In this document: positions 18,287 through 26,604 of the stretch, in pieces | Layout of the letters: each line of letters opens with the position of its first letter | Position numbering within the stretch: the first letter of the stretch is position 1 | Assembly (NCBI GenBank): GCA_024103385.1 | Contig: JAGFIT010000066.1 | Coordinates: 1 to 44,313 of the forward strand | Origin: Vicingus serpentipes | GTDB lineage: Bacteria; Bacteroidota; Bacteroidia; Flavobacteriales_E; Vicingaceae | Direction: 5' to 3' | DNA length: 44,313 bases | Position numbers and translations under genes: made by a program | Notes under the pieces: generated by a model | Databases searched by the model: none | Seen by the model: the letters and a program-made list of their open reading frames with translations, nothing else | What the model was told of the DNA's origin: nothing

Positions 18287-19081
18287 CTAATTCAGTTTTT
18301 CTAATCCATCCACTCGCTGTTTTAATTCTTTCAACTCAATACCGACACTCCGCATCAAGTTTAAAATATTAGCAGGATTGATTTCATCTTCCTCGTACTG
18401 ACCAATACAAAGATTTAATTTAAATTGCCATATTTCTAGCACTTCAGACAAATGAATTTCGTAAGGTTGATAGGCTTTATTATCTGAAGAAAGAATTAAA
18501 TAACCCTGATCTAGCTTTCCAGTCATCACTCTTTTATATACCAAACCATCCTCTTTCGTTAAAATAATGTAACAGAAGTTATTTCTCACTTGTTGCGCAC
18601 TTTCCAAATATTCTGCCACCACCACATCTCCATCTTTTACCCAAGGATGCATAGAATCTCCCTTAATAGGAAATGCCCGGTGCTTACCTGTTGGTAAAAA
18701 ATTTAAACTCATTATAGGTAAATTGGCTACAAACTCAGTATCTGAATAACCTTGCAAATAACCAGCAGATGCTTCTTTAGTAACCACCTCTATTACATCA
18801 TTATTATTCTCATCAACCTTAATAGGAAACAGCACCCGTTGATTACCAATATCTATAAAAGTATCATCCTCACTTAATGTTAAATCATTTTTTACCAACG
18901 CATCAATCGGCATTTTAAAAAAATCAGATAATTGAATTAATGTTTCTATCGGTGGTTCCGAACGACCTTCTTCATAAGATCCCACTCTAGATTTTGTAAT
19001 ATCAATTTCAGCTGAAAACTGTTCTTGCGTTAAGCCTTTAAGGGTTCTTAAGTGCTTAATATTTTTTGCTATTTTTCCCAT
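18287..19081 (-). CDS. XRE-type regulator with S24/LexA-like peptidase domain
   Basis: The 264-residue protein has an N-terminal helix-turn-helix (about 5-60, LKGLTQEQFSAEIDITKSRV). The C-terminal S24 fold has the catalytic serine in PIKGDSMHPWVKDGDVVVAE (about residue 142) and the lysine in GLVYKRV (about 181). The EASAGYLQGY segment contains an Ala-Gly pair where CI/LexA relatives self-cleave. The tail is a short coiled coil. Such proteins are stress- or prophage-type repressors; no phage genes are near. It is divergent from the radical SAM gene, with an inverted repeat between them that is a likely operator. Confidence 0.9.
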   Translation of the reverse strand: MGKIAKNIKHLRTLKGLTQEQFSAEIDITKSRVGSYEEGRSEPPIETLIQLSDFFKMPIDALVKNDLTLSEDDTFIDIGNQRVLFPIKVDENNNDVIEVVTKEASAGYLQGYSDTEFVANLPIMSLNFLPTGKHRAFPIKGDSMHPWVKDGDVVVAEYLESAQQVRNNFCYIILTKEDGLVYKRVMTGKLDQGYLILSSDNKAYQPYEIHLSEVLEIWQFKLNLCIGQYEEDEINPANILNLMRSVGIELKELKQRVDGLEKLN

Positions 19082-19127
19082 AACTACAAATATAAGTCAA
19101 ATAATCTACTTTTTGTAGTTATATTTG
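19082..19127. promoter_or_regulatory. Inverted repeat with -7 boxes on both strands (putative operator)
   Basis: AACTACAAA (19082-19090) is the exact reverse complement of TTTGTAGTT (19112-19120), 21 bp apart. TATATTTG, a TAnnTTTG match, is found on the minus strand at 19094-19087 and on the plus strand at 19120-19127. Each overlaps or touches one arm. The minus-strand box is only 5 nt from the start codon of the S24 regulator, so its mRNA would be leaderless or nearly so. Autoregulation by that repressor is inferred. No good -33 TTG was found for either box. Confidence 0.5.
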
Positions 19128-19177
19128 AAATAAATTAAAAATTATCCCTAAAAATGTCTATTCGAGTATTCAATTGT

Positions 19178-19219
19178 GTCACCCTGATTCCGATAGCTAT
19201 CGGAATGTCGAAGGGTCAC
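19178..19219. repeat. Palindromic repeat with ATTCCGATAGCTATCGGAAT core
   Basis: The core is a perfect 20-nt palindrome, framed by GTCACCCT on the left and AGGGTCAC on the right (one mismatch between arms). The inner CCGATAGCTATCGG is shared with the palindrome at 27543. Such elements are frequent in Bacteroidota intergenic DNA. It lies just before the radical SAM gene, so an apparent upstream extension of that gene runs through it and was rejected. Confidence 0.75.
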
Positions 19220-19254
19220 CAGAATGTATCGAGAATAATTTAACATCAATTAAT

Positions 19255-20304
19255 ATGGAACAACAACTAAAAGGAAGAGGTAGTCAAATACAAGTAAAAA
19301 ACCGTTTTTTAACCAATGAATACACCATAGAGCATATTGAGGGGGTAGATATTCCGCTTATAGAAAATACCAAAACAGAATACATTGCAGAACACCCCAA
19401 GAAAATCGTTAACAAAGTATTTAGTCCTACCGTTCCTTTTATGTATTCGATGAATCCCTATCAGGGTTGTGAGCATGGGTGCATTTATTGTTATGCCAGA
19501 GAAAGTCATCAATATTGGGGGTATGGTGCTGGGTTAGATTTTGAACGAAAAATTATTTACAAACCAGAAGCTCCGCAGTTGCTCGAAAAACAATTCAACA
19601 CCAAAAAATGGCAGGTAGCTCCCATCATGCTATCAGGTAATACAGACTGTTATCAACCTATAGAACGAAAATTAAAATTGACTCGTGAACTCTTAAAAGT
19701 ATGCTTAAAATACAAACACCCCGTAAGCATCATCACTAAAAACAGCCTAATACAAAGAGATATTGACATTTTAACGCAATTGGCTCAACTCAACTTAGTG
19801 CACGTCAGTTTGAGCATTACTTCATTTGATAATAAATTAAGAAGTGTAATGGAACCTCGTACTGCTAGTGTAGAAAAAAAATTACAAACGCTTTCCCTTC
19901 TATCTGCTAATAATATCCCAACCAATGTAATGGTAGCTCCAATTATACCTGGGTTAAATAGCCATGAAATACCCACCATCATTAAAAAAGTAGCTGAATT
20001 AGGCGCTTTATCTGTTGGCTACACCACAGTACGACTAAACGGTGAAATCGCTGAAATATTCGAAAACTGGGTAAGAACCACCTATCCTGACCGTGCAAAT
20101 AAAGTACTAAATCAAATAAAAGAAATTAACGGAGGCAACTTGTACAGCAAAGGAAAAAACAGACTAAAACTACATGGTGAAACTTCTTACCTAATTAAAA
20201 ATATGTTTAAAGTAGCCCGCCAAAAATATTTAAAAAATAGAAGTTTACCTGAATATGATCTTACCGCTTTTTGTCGCCCTAACCAACAATTGAGTTTGTT
20301 TTGA
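19255..20304 (+). CDS. Radical SAM protein, PA0069 / COG1533 family
   Basis: The product is 349 residues from the ATG at 19255. The cluster-binding cysteines C72, C76 and C79 form CEHGCIYC, followed by YARESHQYWGYGAGLDFE, a block typical of PA0069-family proteins related to spore photoproduct lyase. Further motifs are MLSGNTDCYQPIERKLKLTR and the TIM-barrel strands VSIITKNSLIQRDIDIL and PTNVMVAPIIPGLN. Substrate is unknown; DNA repair has been suggested for relatives but is not shown here. The region before 19255 is a palindromic repeat, so this start is preferred. It is divergent from the S24 regulator and may be under its control. Confidence 0.88.
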   Translation: MEQQLKGRGSQIQVKNRFLTNEYTIEHIEGVDIPLIENTKTEYIAEHPKKIVNKVFSPTVPFMYSMNPYQGCEHGCIYCYARESHQYWGYGAGLDFERKIIYKPEAPQLLEKQFNTKKWQVAPIMLSGNTDCYQPIERKLKLTRELLKVCLKYKHPVSIITKNSLIQRDIDILTQLAQLNLVHVSLSITSFDNKLRSVMEPRTASVEKKLQTLSLLSANNIPTNVMVAPIIPGLNSHEIPTIIKKVAELGALSVGYTTVRLNGEIAEIFENWVRTTYPDRANKVLNQIKEINGGNLYSKGKNRLKLHGETSYLIKNMFKVARQKYLKNRSLPEYDLTAFCRPNQQLSLF

Positions 20305-20320
20305 TTATTTCTTAATCAAA
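20300..20320. terminator. Weak hairpin between convergent genes
   Basis: TTTGATTA (20300-20307) pairs with TAATCAAA (20313-20320) around a 5-nt loop, right at the stop of the radical SAM gene and 20 nt from the end of the convergent secreted-protein gene. No long T-tract follows on either strand, so it is only a candidate terminator. Confidence 0.3.
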
Positions 20321-20339
20321 GTCTAAATGCATTAGGTAA

Positions 20340-21341
20340 CTACTGTTTAATGAATTTTTGATTAAATATTTGCCCTTTTTCGGTTGTTACTCTCAAAAAA
20401 TACACTCCATCAGATAATTCGGAGACATCTATTGTATTTGAATTCAACACAATTGACTTTATTACTTGTCCTGAAACATCAAAAATAGTTGCCTCATCTA
20501 TATTCATTTCACTATCTAATGTCAGCTGGTTACTTGTTGGATTTGGAAACAAACTAATCTTATTCGTATTTATTTCTGAATCAACAACTCCTGTAGGGGT
20601 ATTTAATTTAATGCATAAATTATCAATAAACCCCGTTAATTTTCTTCTATAGTCATACCCAACAAGATTACCATGTTGAACTGTATTAAACCCTTTTAGG
20701 GAAGAAGGCGAAGTAAAATTGATAGGAGAACCAGCTAAATGAACAGTTCTAGCCATATCCGAAAAAACACTCAGTTTAAAATTAGTAGAGGAAGTTCTTT
20801 CAAGTCGAAGGTAATAATTAGTATTTAAAGTATTTGCGATTATCGTACCTGTAGAACTTAATTTTGTAGCACCATCTGTAGTTCTAATCCAAAAAAACAT
20901 ATCCCCCGGAGTCGAAGTGGTTTGATAAGCAACAATTATAGCATCTGTCGTAGATTGCGGGTAACCTGTACACATTAAGTCTGGACAATCCCATAATGGT
21001 TCTTGTCCACTCTCTGTTATCCCTAGTATAGTGTGACCAACCCAATTCCCTCCACTATGTGATCCAACTGAAATAGGATTAAAATCAACATCAGCAGTCC
21101 AAACATCTCCTGAATCCAATGTAAAACCTAGGGGTTTATACACTCTACGTTGAGGCCCAACATTATTCCAACCATCTGCGGCACCATTTATAAACTCTAC
21201 TTTCCCATTCTGGATTTCAACATCTGTACCAACTTGTGTCCATCCAGTCGTACTTGAGTAATCATCTTCAAAATCACACTGCGATAGCAGTTGATTGTTT
21301 ATTGTAACTACAGTAATTAAAATTAATAAGATTGTTTTCAT
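20340..21341 (-). CDS. Secreted protein with T9SS type A sorting domain
   Basis: The 333-residue protein has a signal peptide (ILITVVTINNQLLSQ). A roughly 230-residue beta-rich domain follows, beginning CDFEDDYSSTTGWTQVGTDV, with a concanavalin/laminin-G-like look (ADVDFNPISVGSHSGGNWVG, YYLRLERTSSTNFKLSVFSD). The C terminus is a standard type A sorting domain: ISLFPNPTSNQLTLDS, then DVSGQVIKSI, ELSDGVYFLRV and a basic end. It is therefore probable type IX cargo displayed on or released from the cell. Ligand or substrate is unknown. The gene is single and divergent from the threonine operon. Confidence 0.88.
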   Translation of the reverse strand: MKTILLILITVVTINNQLLSQCDFEDDYSSTTGWTQVGTDVEIQNGKVEFINGAADGWNNVGPQRRVYKPLGFTLDSGDVWTADVDFNPISVGSHSGGNWVGHTILGITESGQEPLWDCPDLMCTGYPQSTTDAIIVAYQTTSTPGDMFFWIRTTDGATKLSSTGTIIANTLNTNYYLRLERTSSTNFKLSVFSDMARTVHLAGSPINFTSPSSLKGFNTVQHGNLVGYDYRRKLTGFIDNLCIKLNTPTGVVDSEINTNKISLFPNPTSNQLTLDSEMNIDEATIFDVSGQVIKSIVLNSNTIDVSELSDGVYFLRVTTEKGQIFNQKFIKQ

Positions 21342-21452
21342 AAGGTTTAGTTTAAAATTAGTTTAAAAAGAGCACCTCCATTCTTTTTAACAAAAAATAT
21401 AACTCGCTTGATTTCTGTAAAGATAAGAAGAACAACAGAATGAGATTAAAAA

Positions 21453-21535
21453 TGTTAATCTTTCTTTTGAATGGTTAACTATTTCTTCTAAACGGTTACT
21501 TATTTCAAATAAACGGTAGTTTTATCTTCAACCTA
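21453..21535. repeat. Tandem 21-bp repeats upstream of the thr promoter
   Basis: Units start at 21473, 21494 and 21515, exactly 21 bp apart. The first two read GGTTAACTATTTCTTCTAAAC and GGTTACTTATTTCAAATAAAC with a shared frame. The third (GGTAGTTTTATCTTCAACC) is partial. A looser copy starts near 21453. They end about 55 nt before the -33 element. A two-turn period suggests side-by-side protein binding, possibly an activator or repressor of thrABC or of the divergent gene. Confidence 0.6.
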
Positions 21536-21590
21536 TAATAACAAAAAATTGTCGAAACCACTATTTATCCCAAATAAAAGTCAAAACATA

Positions 21591-21621
21591 TTTGTGAGAT
21601 TAGTAATATTCTTTATATTTG
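21591..21621 (+). promoter_or_regulatory. Promoter of the thr operon
   Basis: TTTG (21591-21594), a 19-nt spacer and TATATTTG (21614-21621) form a full match to the Bacteroidota promoter consensus. The start point would be near 21627, about 3 nt before the leader-peptide ATG. The geometry is the same as at the ilv operon. Confidence 0.7.
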
Positions 21622-21629
21622 CCCAATCA

Positions 21630-21737
21630 ATGCAGATAAATAGCAAAAATATTAACTTACCATCTACTTTCTTTTGTCAAAGAACAGTTATTACCGTATT
21701 TTATTCTGCAACAACAATCATTACAATTACCCCTTAG
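21630..21737 (+). CDS. thrL: thr operon leader peptide (35 residues)
   Basis: The frame begins MQINSKNINLPSTFF and ends RTVITVFYSATTIITITP. Six of the last 18 residues are Thr and four are Ile, clustered before the stop, as in the thr attenuator peptide of enterobacteria. It starts a few bases after the predicted transcription start and ends 106 nt before thrA. Scarcity of charged tRNA-Thr or tRNA-Ile would stall the ribosome near the end of the frame and alter folding of the following RNA. The ATG could also be read only as part of a longer frame, but the promoter position argues for this start. Confidence 0.75.
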   Translation: MQINSKNINLPSTFFCQRTVITVFYSATTIITITP

Positions 21738-21810
21738 GGGTATATTTTAAATATTTCAGGTATCTCTGTATACCACAGTCACAATACCCAATCGGTATTC
21801 TTCTCAATTT
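21737..21810 (+). promoter_or_regulatory. thr attenuator region with competing GGTAT/ATACC helices
   Basis: After the leader stop come GGGGTAT (21737-21743), GGTAT (21759-21763), ATACC (21770-21774), AATACCC (21783-21789) and GGTATT (21794-21799). Three GGTAT segments compete for two ATACC segments, so several folds exclude one another. AATACC-CAATC-GGTATT followed by CTTCTCAATTT is the best terminator candidate. Its T-tract is weak, so the leader peptide is better supported than the exact terminator. Confidence 0.5.
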
Positions 21811-21843
21811 AGTATATTATTATAAACATAAAAAACAACAGTT

Positions 21844-24273
21844 ATGTTGGTTATGAAATTCGGGGGATCAAGTGTTTCCTCTAAAAAAAATATAGAAAAT
21901 ATTAAAAATATCCTTTCTAAAAAGAAAGAAAACTACATCGTAGTAGTTTCTGCGTTATCCGGAACTACTGATCAATTAGAAAAAATTGCAAAAACTGCTT
22001 TAAAAGAAAGTTCTCTAAACCTGATAGAGGAATTGAAGAATAACCATTTTGACCTCATTAGAGAACTCTTTTTACCAGCCAACCAAACAGAAATCATCAT
22101 GCTGGTTCAAGAAAAGTGCAATGAACTAGAAAGTATCTGTGAAAGTATTACTGTTTTAAAGGAACTATCCGAAAGGACGCAAGCAACCATTTTGAGTTAT
22201 GGAGAGCAGCTATCTTCTTTTATAATTCAAAAGTACCTTCAACAAGAAGGAGTTAAAGTTGAATTACTAGATAGTAGGGAATTAATTGTTGCTAATGGCA
22301 ATTACTTAAATGCATCTGTCAATTTTCAAAAAACAGAACAGAATATTTCGCAGCAAATAGGTACTAAAAATTATATTGCCGGAGGTTTTATAGCTGCTAA
22401 TGAAAAAGAGGAAACTGTTTTATTAGGAAGAGGTGGATCTGATTATTCAGGTGCCATATACGCAAGCTCGACTAATGCCAGCGCATTAGAAATATGGAGT
22501 GATGTAAACGGTATACACAGTGCCAATCCAAAAATCGTAAAAAACACCAACTCTATACAAGAATTAAGTTACCAAGAAGCGTTTGAGTTGGCTTATTTTG
22601 GAGCAAAAGTACTCTACCCTCCTACTATACAACCAGTAATGAACAAAAACATTCCCTTGTATTTAAAAAATACACTTCATCCTGAGGATAAAGGAACTTT
22701 GATATCCGATAAAAATGCATCTAATGATTATAAAATACAAGGTGTTTCTTCGTTATCCAATATCAGCATATTGACTGTTTCAGGATTAGGTTTAGCTAGA
22801 AAAAAAGGAGCAGCTAGAAAAGTATTTCAAGCCATGGAAGAAAGCGAAGCAAATGCGATACTCATCACTCAAAGTTGCTCAGAACAAAGCATTTGTATAG
22901 CTGTCAATCAATCTGATGCGCAAAATGCAAAAAGGGAAATAGACAGTGCATTTTATGATGAGATAGCTTCTGGATTAATGAATCCTGTTGAGATATCTCA
23001 CGACCAGGCTATTGTTGCAGTTGTTGGAGATAAAATGAAGCAAAGAATCGGGTTAAGCGGGAAAATATTCAGCTCGTTAGGTGAAAACGGCATCAACATC
23101 AAAGCCATTGCTCAAGGAGCTTCAGAGAGAAACATCTCCATAGTTGTTGATCAAAAAGACGAAAACAAAGCCGTACACGTTATTCATGAAAAATTCTTTA
23201 ATGATGTGGTAAAGAATGTTCATTTATTTATAGCTGGAGTTGGCAACGTTGGAAGTGCTTTCTTAGAAATTATATCTAAACAAAAAGATATCTTAATAAA
23301 AGAGTACAACATCAATTTAAAGATTGTGGGTGTTGCCAACAGTAAAAAAATGCTATTTAATAAAGAAGGAATAGCTGTTCAAGAAATAAGCGCTCTTAAT
23401 AAAAAAGGAGAAGGATATAAAGCTTATAAAGACTTTTTGGATAAAATAGTTGATCTCAATCTAAGAAACAGTGTGTTTATTGACAATACTGCTTCAGATG
23501 TAGTGAGCAACGGTTATCAGTACTTGTTAGAAAACAGTATATCTGTAGTTGCTTGTAATAAAATAGCTTGCAGTAGTGCTTATGATAATTACAACAAATT
23601 ACTACAAACTGCTAAAGAACACAATTGTTTCTTTAAGTATGAAACATCTGTTGGTGCAGCACTGCCAATTATAAAAACCATACATGATTTAAGAATCAGT
23701 GGAGATAAAATACATAAAATAGAAGCCGTAATATCAGGCAGCTTAAACTATATTTTTAATGAATACAACGGAAAAGAAAGTTTTGCTGATGTGGTAAAAA
23801 GAGCAAAAGAGGAAGGCTATACAGAGCCTAACCCACTAATCGATTTAAGTGGTTTAGATGTCATGCGAAAAATCTTAATTTTATCTAGAGAAGCTGGATT
23901 AGTTAAAGAAATGAACGACATCAACTCCAAAAGTTTTCTTCCTGAAAGTTGTACTAAAGCGAAAGATGTACCTCAATTTTTTGAAGAATTAAAGAAGAAT
24001 GAAGCTCATTTTAAAGCCATCTATGAAAAAGCACACCAAGTAGGCAACAAACTGAAAGTAATTGCTAGTTTAAACAATGGGGAACTTTCTGTAGAACTAA
24101 AAGAAGTGCAACCAGATAGTCCTTTTTATAATTTGGAAGGAAAAGACAATGTAGTTGCCATCAATACGAATAGATACATTGATGAACCTATTGTTATAAA
24201 AGGTGCTGGTGCTGGTGCTGAAGTAACAGCAAGTGGTGTATTTGCTGATTTAATGTTAATTGTAAACAGATAA
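21844..24273 (+). CDS. thrA: Bifunctional aspartokinase / homoserine dehydrogenase
   Basis: The 809-residue fusion carries the aspartokinase domain first (MKFGGSSVSSKKN near residue 4; GRGGSDYSGAIYAS near 192). Two ACT domains lie around 300-450 (SILTVSGLGLARKKGAARKV and VAVVGDKMKQRIGLSGKIFS). The homoserine dehydrogenase domain begins near 459 (LFIAGVGNVGSAFLEIIS) and shows DNTASDVVSNGY, ETSVGAALPIIKTIHDLR and a catalytic-region IDLSGLDVMRKILILSREAG. It makes aspartyl phosphate from aspartate and later reduces aspartate semialdehyde to homoserine. A second ATG lies 9 nt downstream and cannot be excluded as start. First structural gene after the attenuator. Confidence 0.96.
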   Translation: MLVMKFGGSSVSSKKNIENIKNILSKKKENYIVVVSALSGTTDQLEKIAKTALKESSLNLIEELKNNHFDLIRELFLPANQTEIIMLVQEKCNELESICESITVLKELSERTQATILSYGEQLSSFIIQKYLQQEGVKVELLDSRELIVANGNYLNASVNFQKTEQNISQQIGTKNYIAGGFIAANEKEETVLLGRGGSDYSGAIYASSTNASALEIWSDVNGIHSANPKIVKNTNSIQELSYQEAFELAYFGAKVLYPPTIQPVMNKNIPLYLKNTLHPEDKGTLISDKNASNDYKIQGVSSLSNISILTVSGLGLARKKGAARKVFQAMEESEANAILITQSCSEQSICIAVNQSDAQNAKREIDSAFYDEIASGLMNPVEISHDQAIVAVVGDKMKQRIGLSGKIFSSLGENGINIKAIAQGASERNISIVVDQKDENKAVHVIHEKFFNDVVKNVHLFIAGVGNVGSAFLEIISKQKDILIKEYNINLKIVGVANSKKMLFNKEGIAVQEISALNKKGEGYKAYKDFLDKIVDLNLRNSVFIDNTASDVVSNGYQYLLENSISVVACNKIACSSAYDNYNKLLQTAKEHNCFFKYETSVGAALPIIKTIHDLRISGDKIHKIEAVISGSLNYIFNEYNGKESFADVVKRAKEEGYTEPNPLIDLSGLDVMRKILILSREAGLVKEMNDINSKSFLPESCTKAKDVPQFFEELKKNEAHFKAIYEKAHQVGNKLKVIASLNNGELSVELKEVQPDSPFYNLEGKDNVVAINTNRYIDEPIVIKGAGAGAEVTASGVFADLMLIVNR

Positions 24274-24275
24274 TT

Positions 24276-25205
24276 ATGAAATCGATAAAAGTTTTTGCTC
24301 CTGCAACTATTGCCAATGTTAATGTTGGTTTTGACTCCTTGGGGCTTGCTCTAAGCAATGTAGGCGACACCATAGAATTAACCGTTAATAATACTCAGGA
24401 GAATAAAATAACTGAGATTGTAAACGGAGGAAGCATTCCTTTGGATGTAGATCAAAATTGCTGTTCAGTAGTGATTCGCAAAATGCAGGAAGCACTGAAT
24501 GTTTTTAATGGCGTAGATATTCGCCTGGTAAAAGGGTTTGCTTCTGGTAGTGGTTTAGGTTCGAGCAGTGCTAGTAGTGCTGCTGCTGCCTATGCCTACA
24601 ATCAATTGATTGGTACTCCTTACGAAACCAAAGAGCTCGTGGCTTTTGCAGCTGAAGGAGAACGCGTAGCCTGTGGTGCTGCGCATGTAGACAATGTTGC
24701 TCCAGCCCTACTAGGAGGTATTATTTTAGCAAGAGGAATGAATAAAGAAGATATTATTCAACTGCCTGCCATTAAAAATATCTATGCCCTTACTTTTTTT
24801 CCAGACATTAAAATCAACACTTCTAATTCCAGGAAGATTTTAAGAGAAAAAGTAGCCATTGGCACCGTGAGTAAACAAATCGCCTTAATGGGTTCTTTTG
24901 TAGCGAGCCTATATGAAGAAGATTTACACCTTTTTAAAAGTTCTTTAAAGGATTTAATTGTAGAACCTACACGAAGTTTGTTAATTCCTAAGTACGATGA
25001 ACTAAAGAAAGCTGCTTTCGAAAACAAAGCATTGGCTTTTGGAATTTCAGGATCTGGGCCTTCCGTGTTTGCTTTTACTTTTAAAGAAGCTAATGCCATA
25101 AAAATTCAGCAAGCTTTAGAAGAAGTGTATAAAGACACAGGTATAGCAACAAAAAGCTACATTAATGAAATTAACGACAACAGTGGAGCAAGAATAATTG
25201 ATTAA
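24276..25205 (+). CDS. thrB: Homoserine kinase
   Basis: The 309-residue GHMP kinase phosphorylates homoserine. The N-terminal VFAPATIANVNVGFDSLGLAL, the ATP-binding loop GSGLGSSSASSAAAAYA (about residues 92-108) and the C-terminal AFGISGSGPSVFAF are all characteristic. It follows thrA after 2 nt and precedes thrC by 11 nt, so translation is probably coupled. Confidence 0.95.
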   Translation: MKSIKVFAPATIANVNVGFDSLGLALSNVGDTIELTVNNTQENKITEIVNGGSIPLDVDQNCCSVVIRKMQEALNVFNGVDIRLVKGFASGSGLGSSSASSAAAAYAYNQLIGTPYETKELVAFAAEGERVACGAAHVDNVAPALLGGIILARGMNKEDIIQLPAIKNIYALTFFPDIKINTSNSRKILREKVAIGTVSKQIALMGSFVASLYEEDLHLFKSSLKDLIVEPTRSLLIPKYDELKKAAFENKALAFGISGSGPSVFAFTFKEANAIKIQQALEEVYKDTGIATKSYINEINDNSGARIID

Positions 25206-25216
25206 AAAGAATAAAA

Positions 25217-26500
25217 ATGAAATACAATTGTACTAGAAATAACAACGAACAAGTTTCTTTTAAAGAAGCCGTAATAAAAGGATTAACAGAACAAGGTGGA
25301 TTATACATCCCTGAACAAATTCCAACATTACCCAGCTCCTTTTTTGAGCAGATGGAAACAATGGATGATCAAGCTATTGCTTTTCAGGTGTTAGCCCCTT
25401 TTGTTGCCGACTCATTAAACGATGAACAACTCAAACAAGTAATAGCCGAAACATTGGTGTTTCCAACACCAGTTGTTCCCGTAACTGAAAATGTAGGGGC
25501 TTTAGAATTGTTTCATGGACCTACACAAGCGTTTAAAGATGTTGGTGCGCGATTCATGTCAAGGTGCTTATCTCACTTTTATGACGGTAAAGAGGTAATT
25601 ATTTTGGTGGCTACTTCAGGAGATACAGGAAGTGCTGTGGCAAGTGGCTTTTACAATGTTCCGGGAGTAACCGTTAAAATATTGTTTCCAAAAGGAAAAG
25701 TAAGCCCTTACCAAGAGTATCAAATGACGTCATTGGGTAAAAACATACATGTCATAGAAGTAGATGGTACTTTTGATGATTGTCAGGCATTGGTAAAACA
25801 AGCTTTTAATGACGAAAAATTAAGAAAAGAATTGGCCATAAGCAGTGCTAACTCTATTAACATAGCACGTTTATTACCACAAATGTTATATTACTTTTTT
25901 GCCTACAAACAATTAAAAACTCAACTAGGCAACAAAAAACTAGTAGTATCCGTTCCTTGTGGGAATCTAGGTAACTTAACAGCAGGAATTATCGCTAAAA
26001 AAATGGGGTTACCCATTGAACGATTTGTGGCTGCTAACAATGCTAACGATACTTTTTACAACTACTTAAATACAGGTGAGTACCATCCAAAATCTTCTGT
26101 ACTTACCTACTCTAACGCTATGGATGTAGGTGCTCCTAGTAATTTTGAGCGTTTGCAATACATCTACAACGATAATTTGGAAGCCATCAAAAAAGACATT
26201 TCCTCATTTAGGTATGATGATGATGCTACTTTACAAGAAATTGAAGACTGTAAAAACAAAAACAACTATTTACTTGACCCTCATGGTGCTGTGGGTAAAT
26301 TGGCTTTGGAAGCTTCATTAAACGCAAACGAATATGGTGTGTTTTTAGAAACTGCTCACCCTCAAAAATTTTCTGAAGTGATACAAAAGGTTATTCCCAA
26401 CTACGAGAGCGAGGCAGTTGATTTAAGTAATTGCTCGAAAGAAAGCATGAATAATAACTATAAAGAATTATTGCAACAATTAACCGTTAAAGCGGAATAA
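25217..26500 (+). CDS. thrC: Threonine synthase
   Basis: The 427-residue PLP enzyme converts O-phosphohomoserine to threonine. The PLP lysine is in LFHGPTQAFKDVGARFM (about residue 109). The N-terminal NNNEQVSFKEAVIKGLTEQGGLYIP is typical of the class. ATSGDTGSAVASGF and VSVPCGNLGNLTAGIIAKKM bind the cofactor phosphate and substrate. It closes the threonine operon. No clear T-tract terminator follows. Confidence 0.96.
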   Translation: MKYNCTRNNNEQVSFKEAVIKGLTEQGGLYIPEQIPTLPSSFFEQMETMDDQAIAFQVLAPFVADSLNDEQLKQVIAETLVFPTPVVPVTENVGALELFHGPTQAFKDVGARFMSRCLSHFYDGKEVIILVATSGDTGSAVASGFYNVPGVTVKILFPKGKVSPYQEYQMTSLGKNIHVIEVDGTFDDCQALVKQAFNDEKLRKELAISSANSINIARLLPQMLYYFFAYKQLKTQLGNKKLVVSVPCGNLGNLTAGIIAKKMGLPIERFVAANNANDTFYNYLNTGEYHPKSSVLTYSNAMDVGAPSNFERLQYIYNDNLEAIKKDISSFRYDDDATLQEIEDCKNKNNYLLDPHGAVGKLALEASLNANEYGVFLETAHPQKFSEVIQKVIPNYESEAVDLSNCSKESMNNNYKELLQQLTVKAE

Positions 26501-26604
26501 GTGGCCTTTTATTAATTAAATAGTTGTTTCTGGAAATTCATATCTCCAATTTTGCTATTTTTAGTAATTATAAAATCGAGCACCTCCTTGCGAAAAAGAC
26601 CTGA

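Noticed and set aside
19174..19254. 27-residue N-terminal extension of the radical SAM protein
   Set aside because: It runs through the palindromic element at 19178-19219 and begins with TTG; the ATG at 19255 fits the family.
21674..21856. 60-residue frame overlapping the thr leader
   Set aside because: It lies in another frame than the Thr/Ile-rich leader, overlaps the thrA start and has no family-like features.
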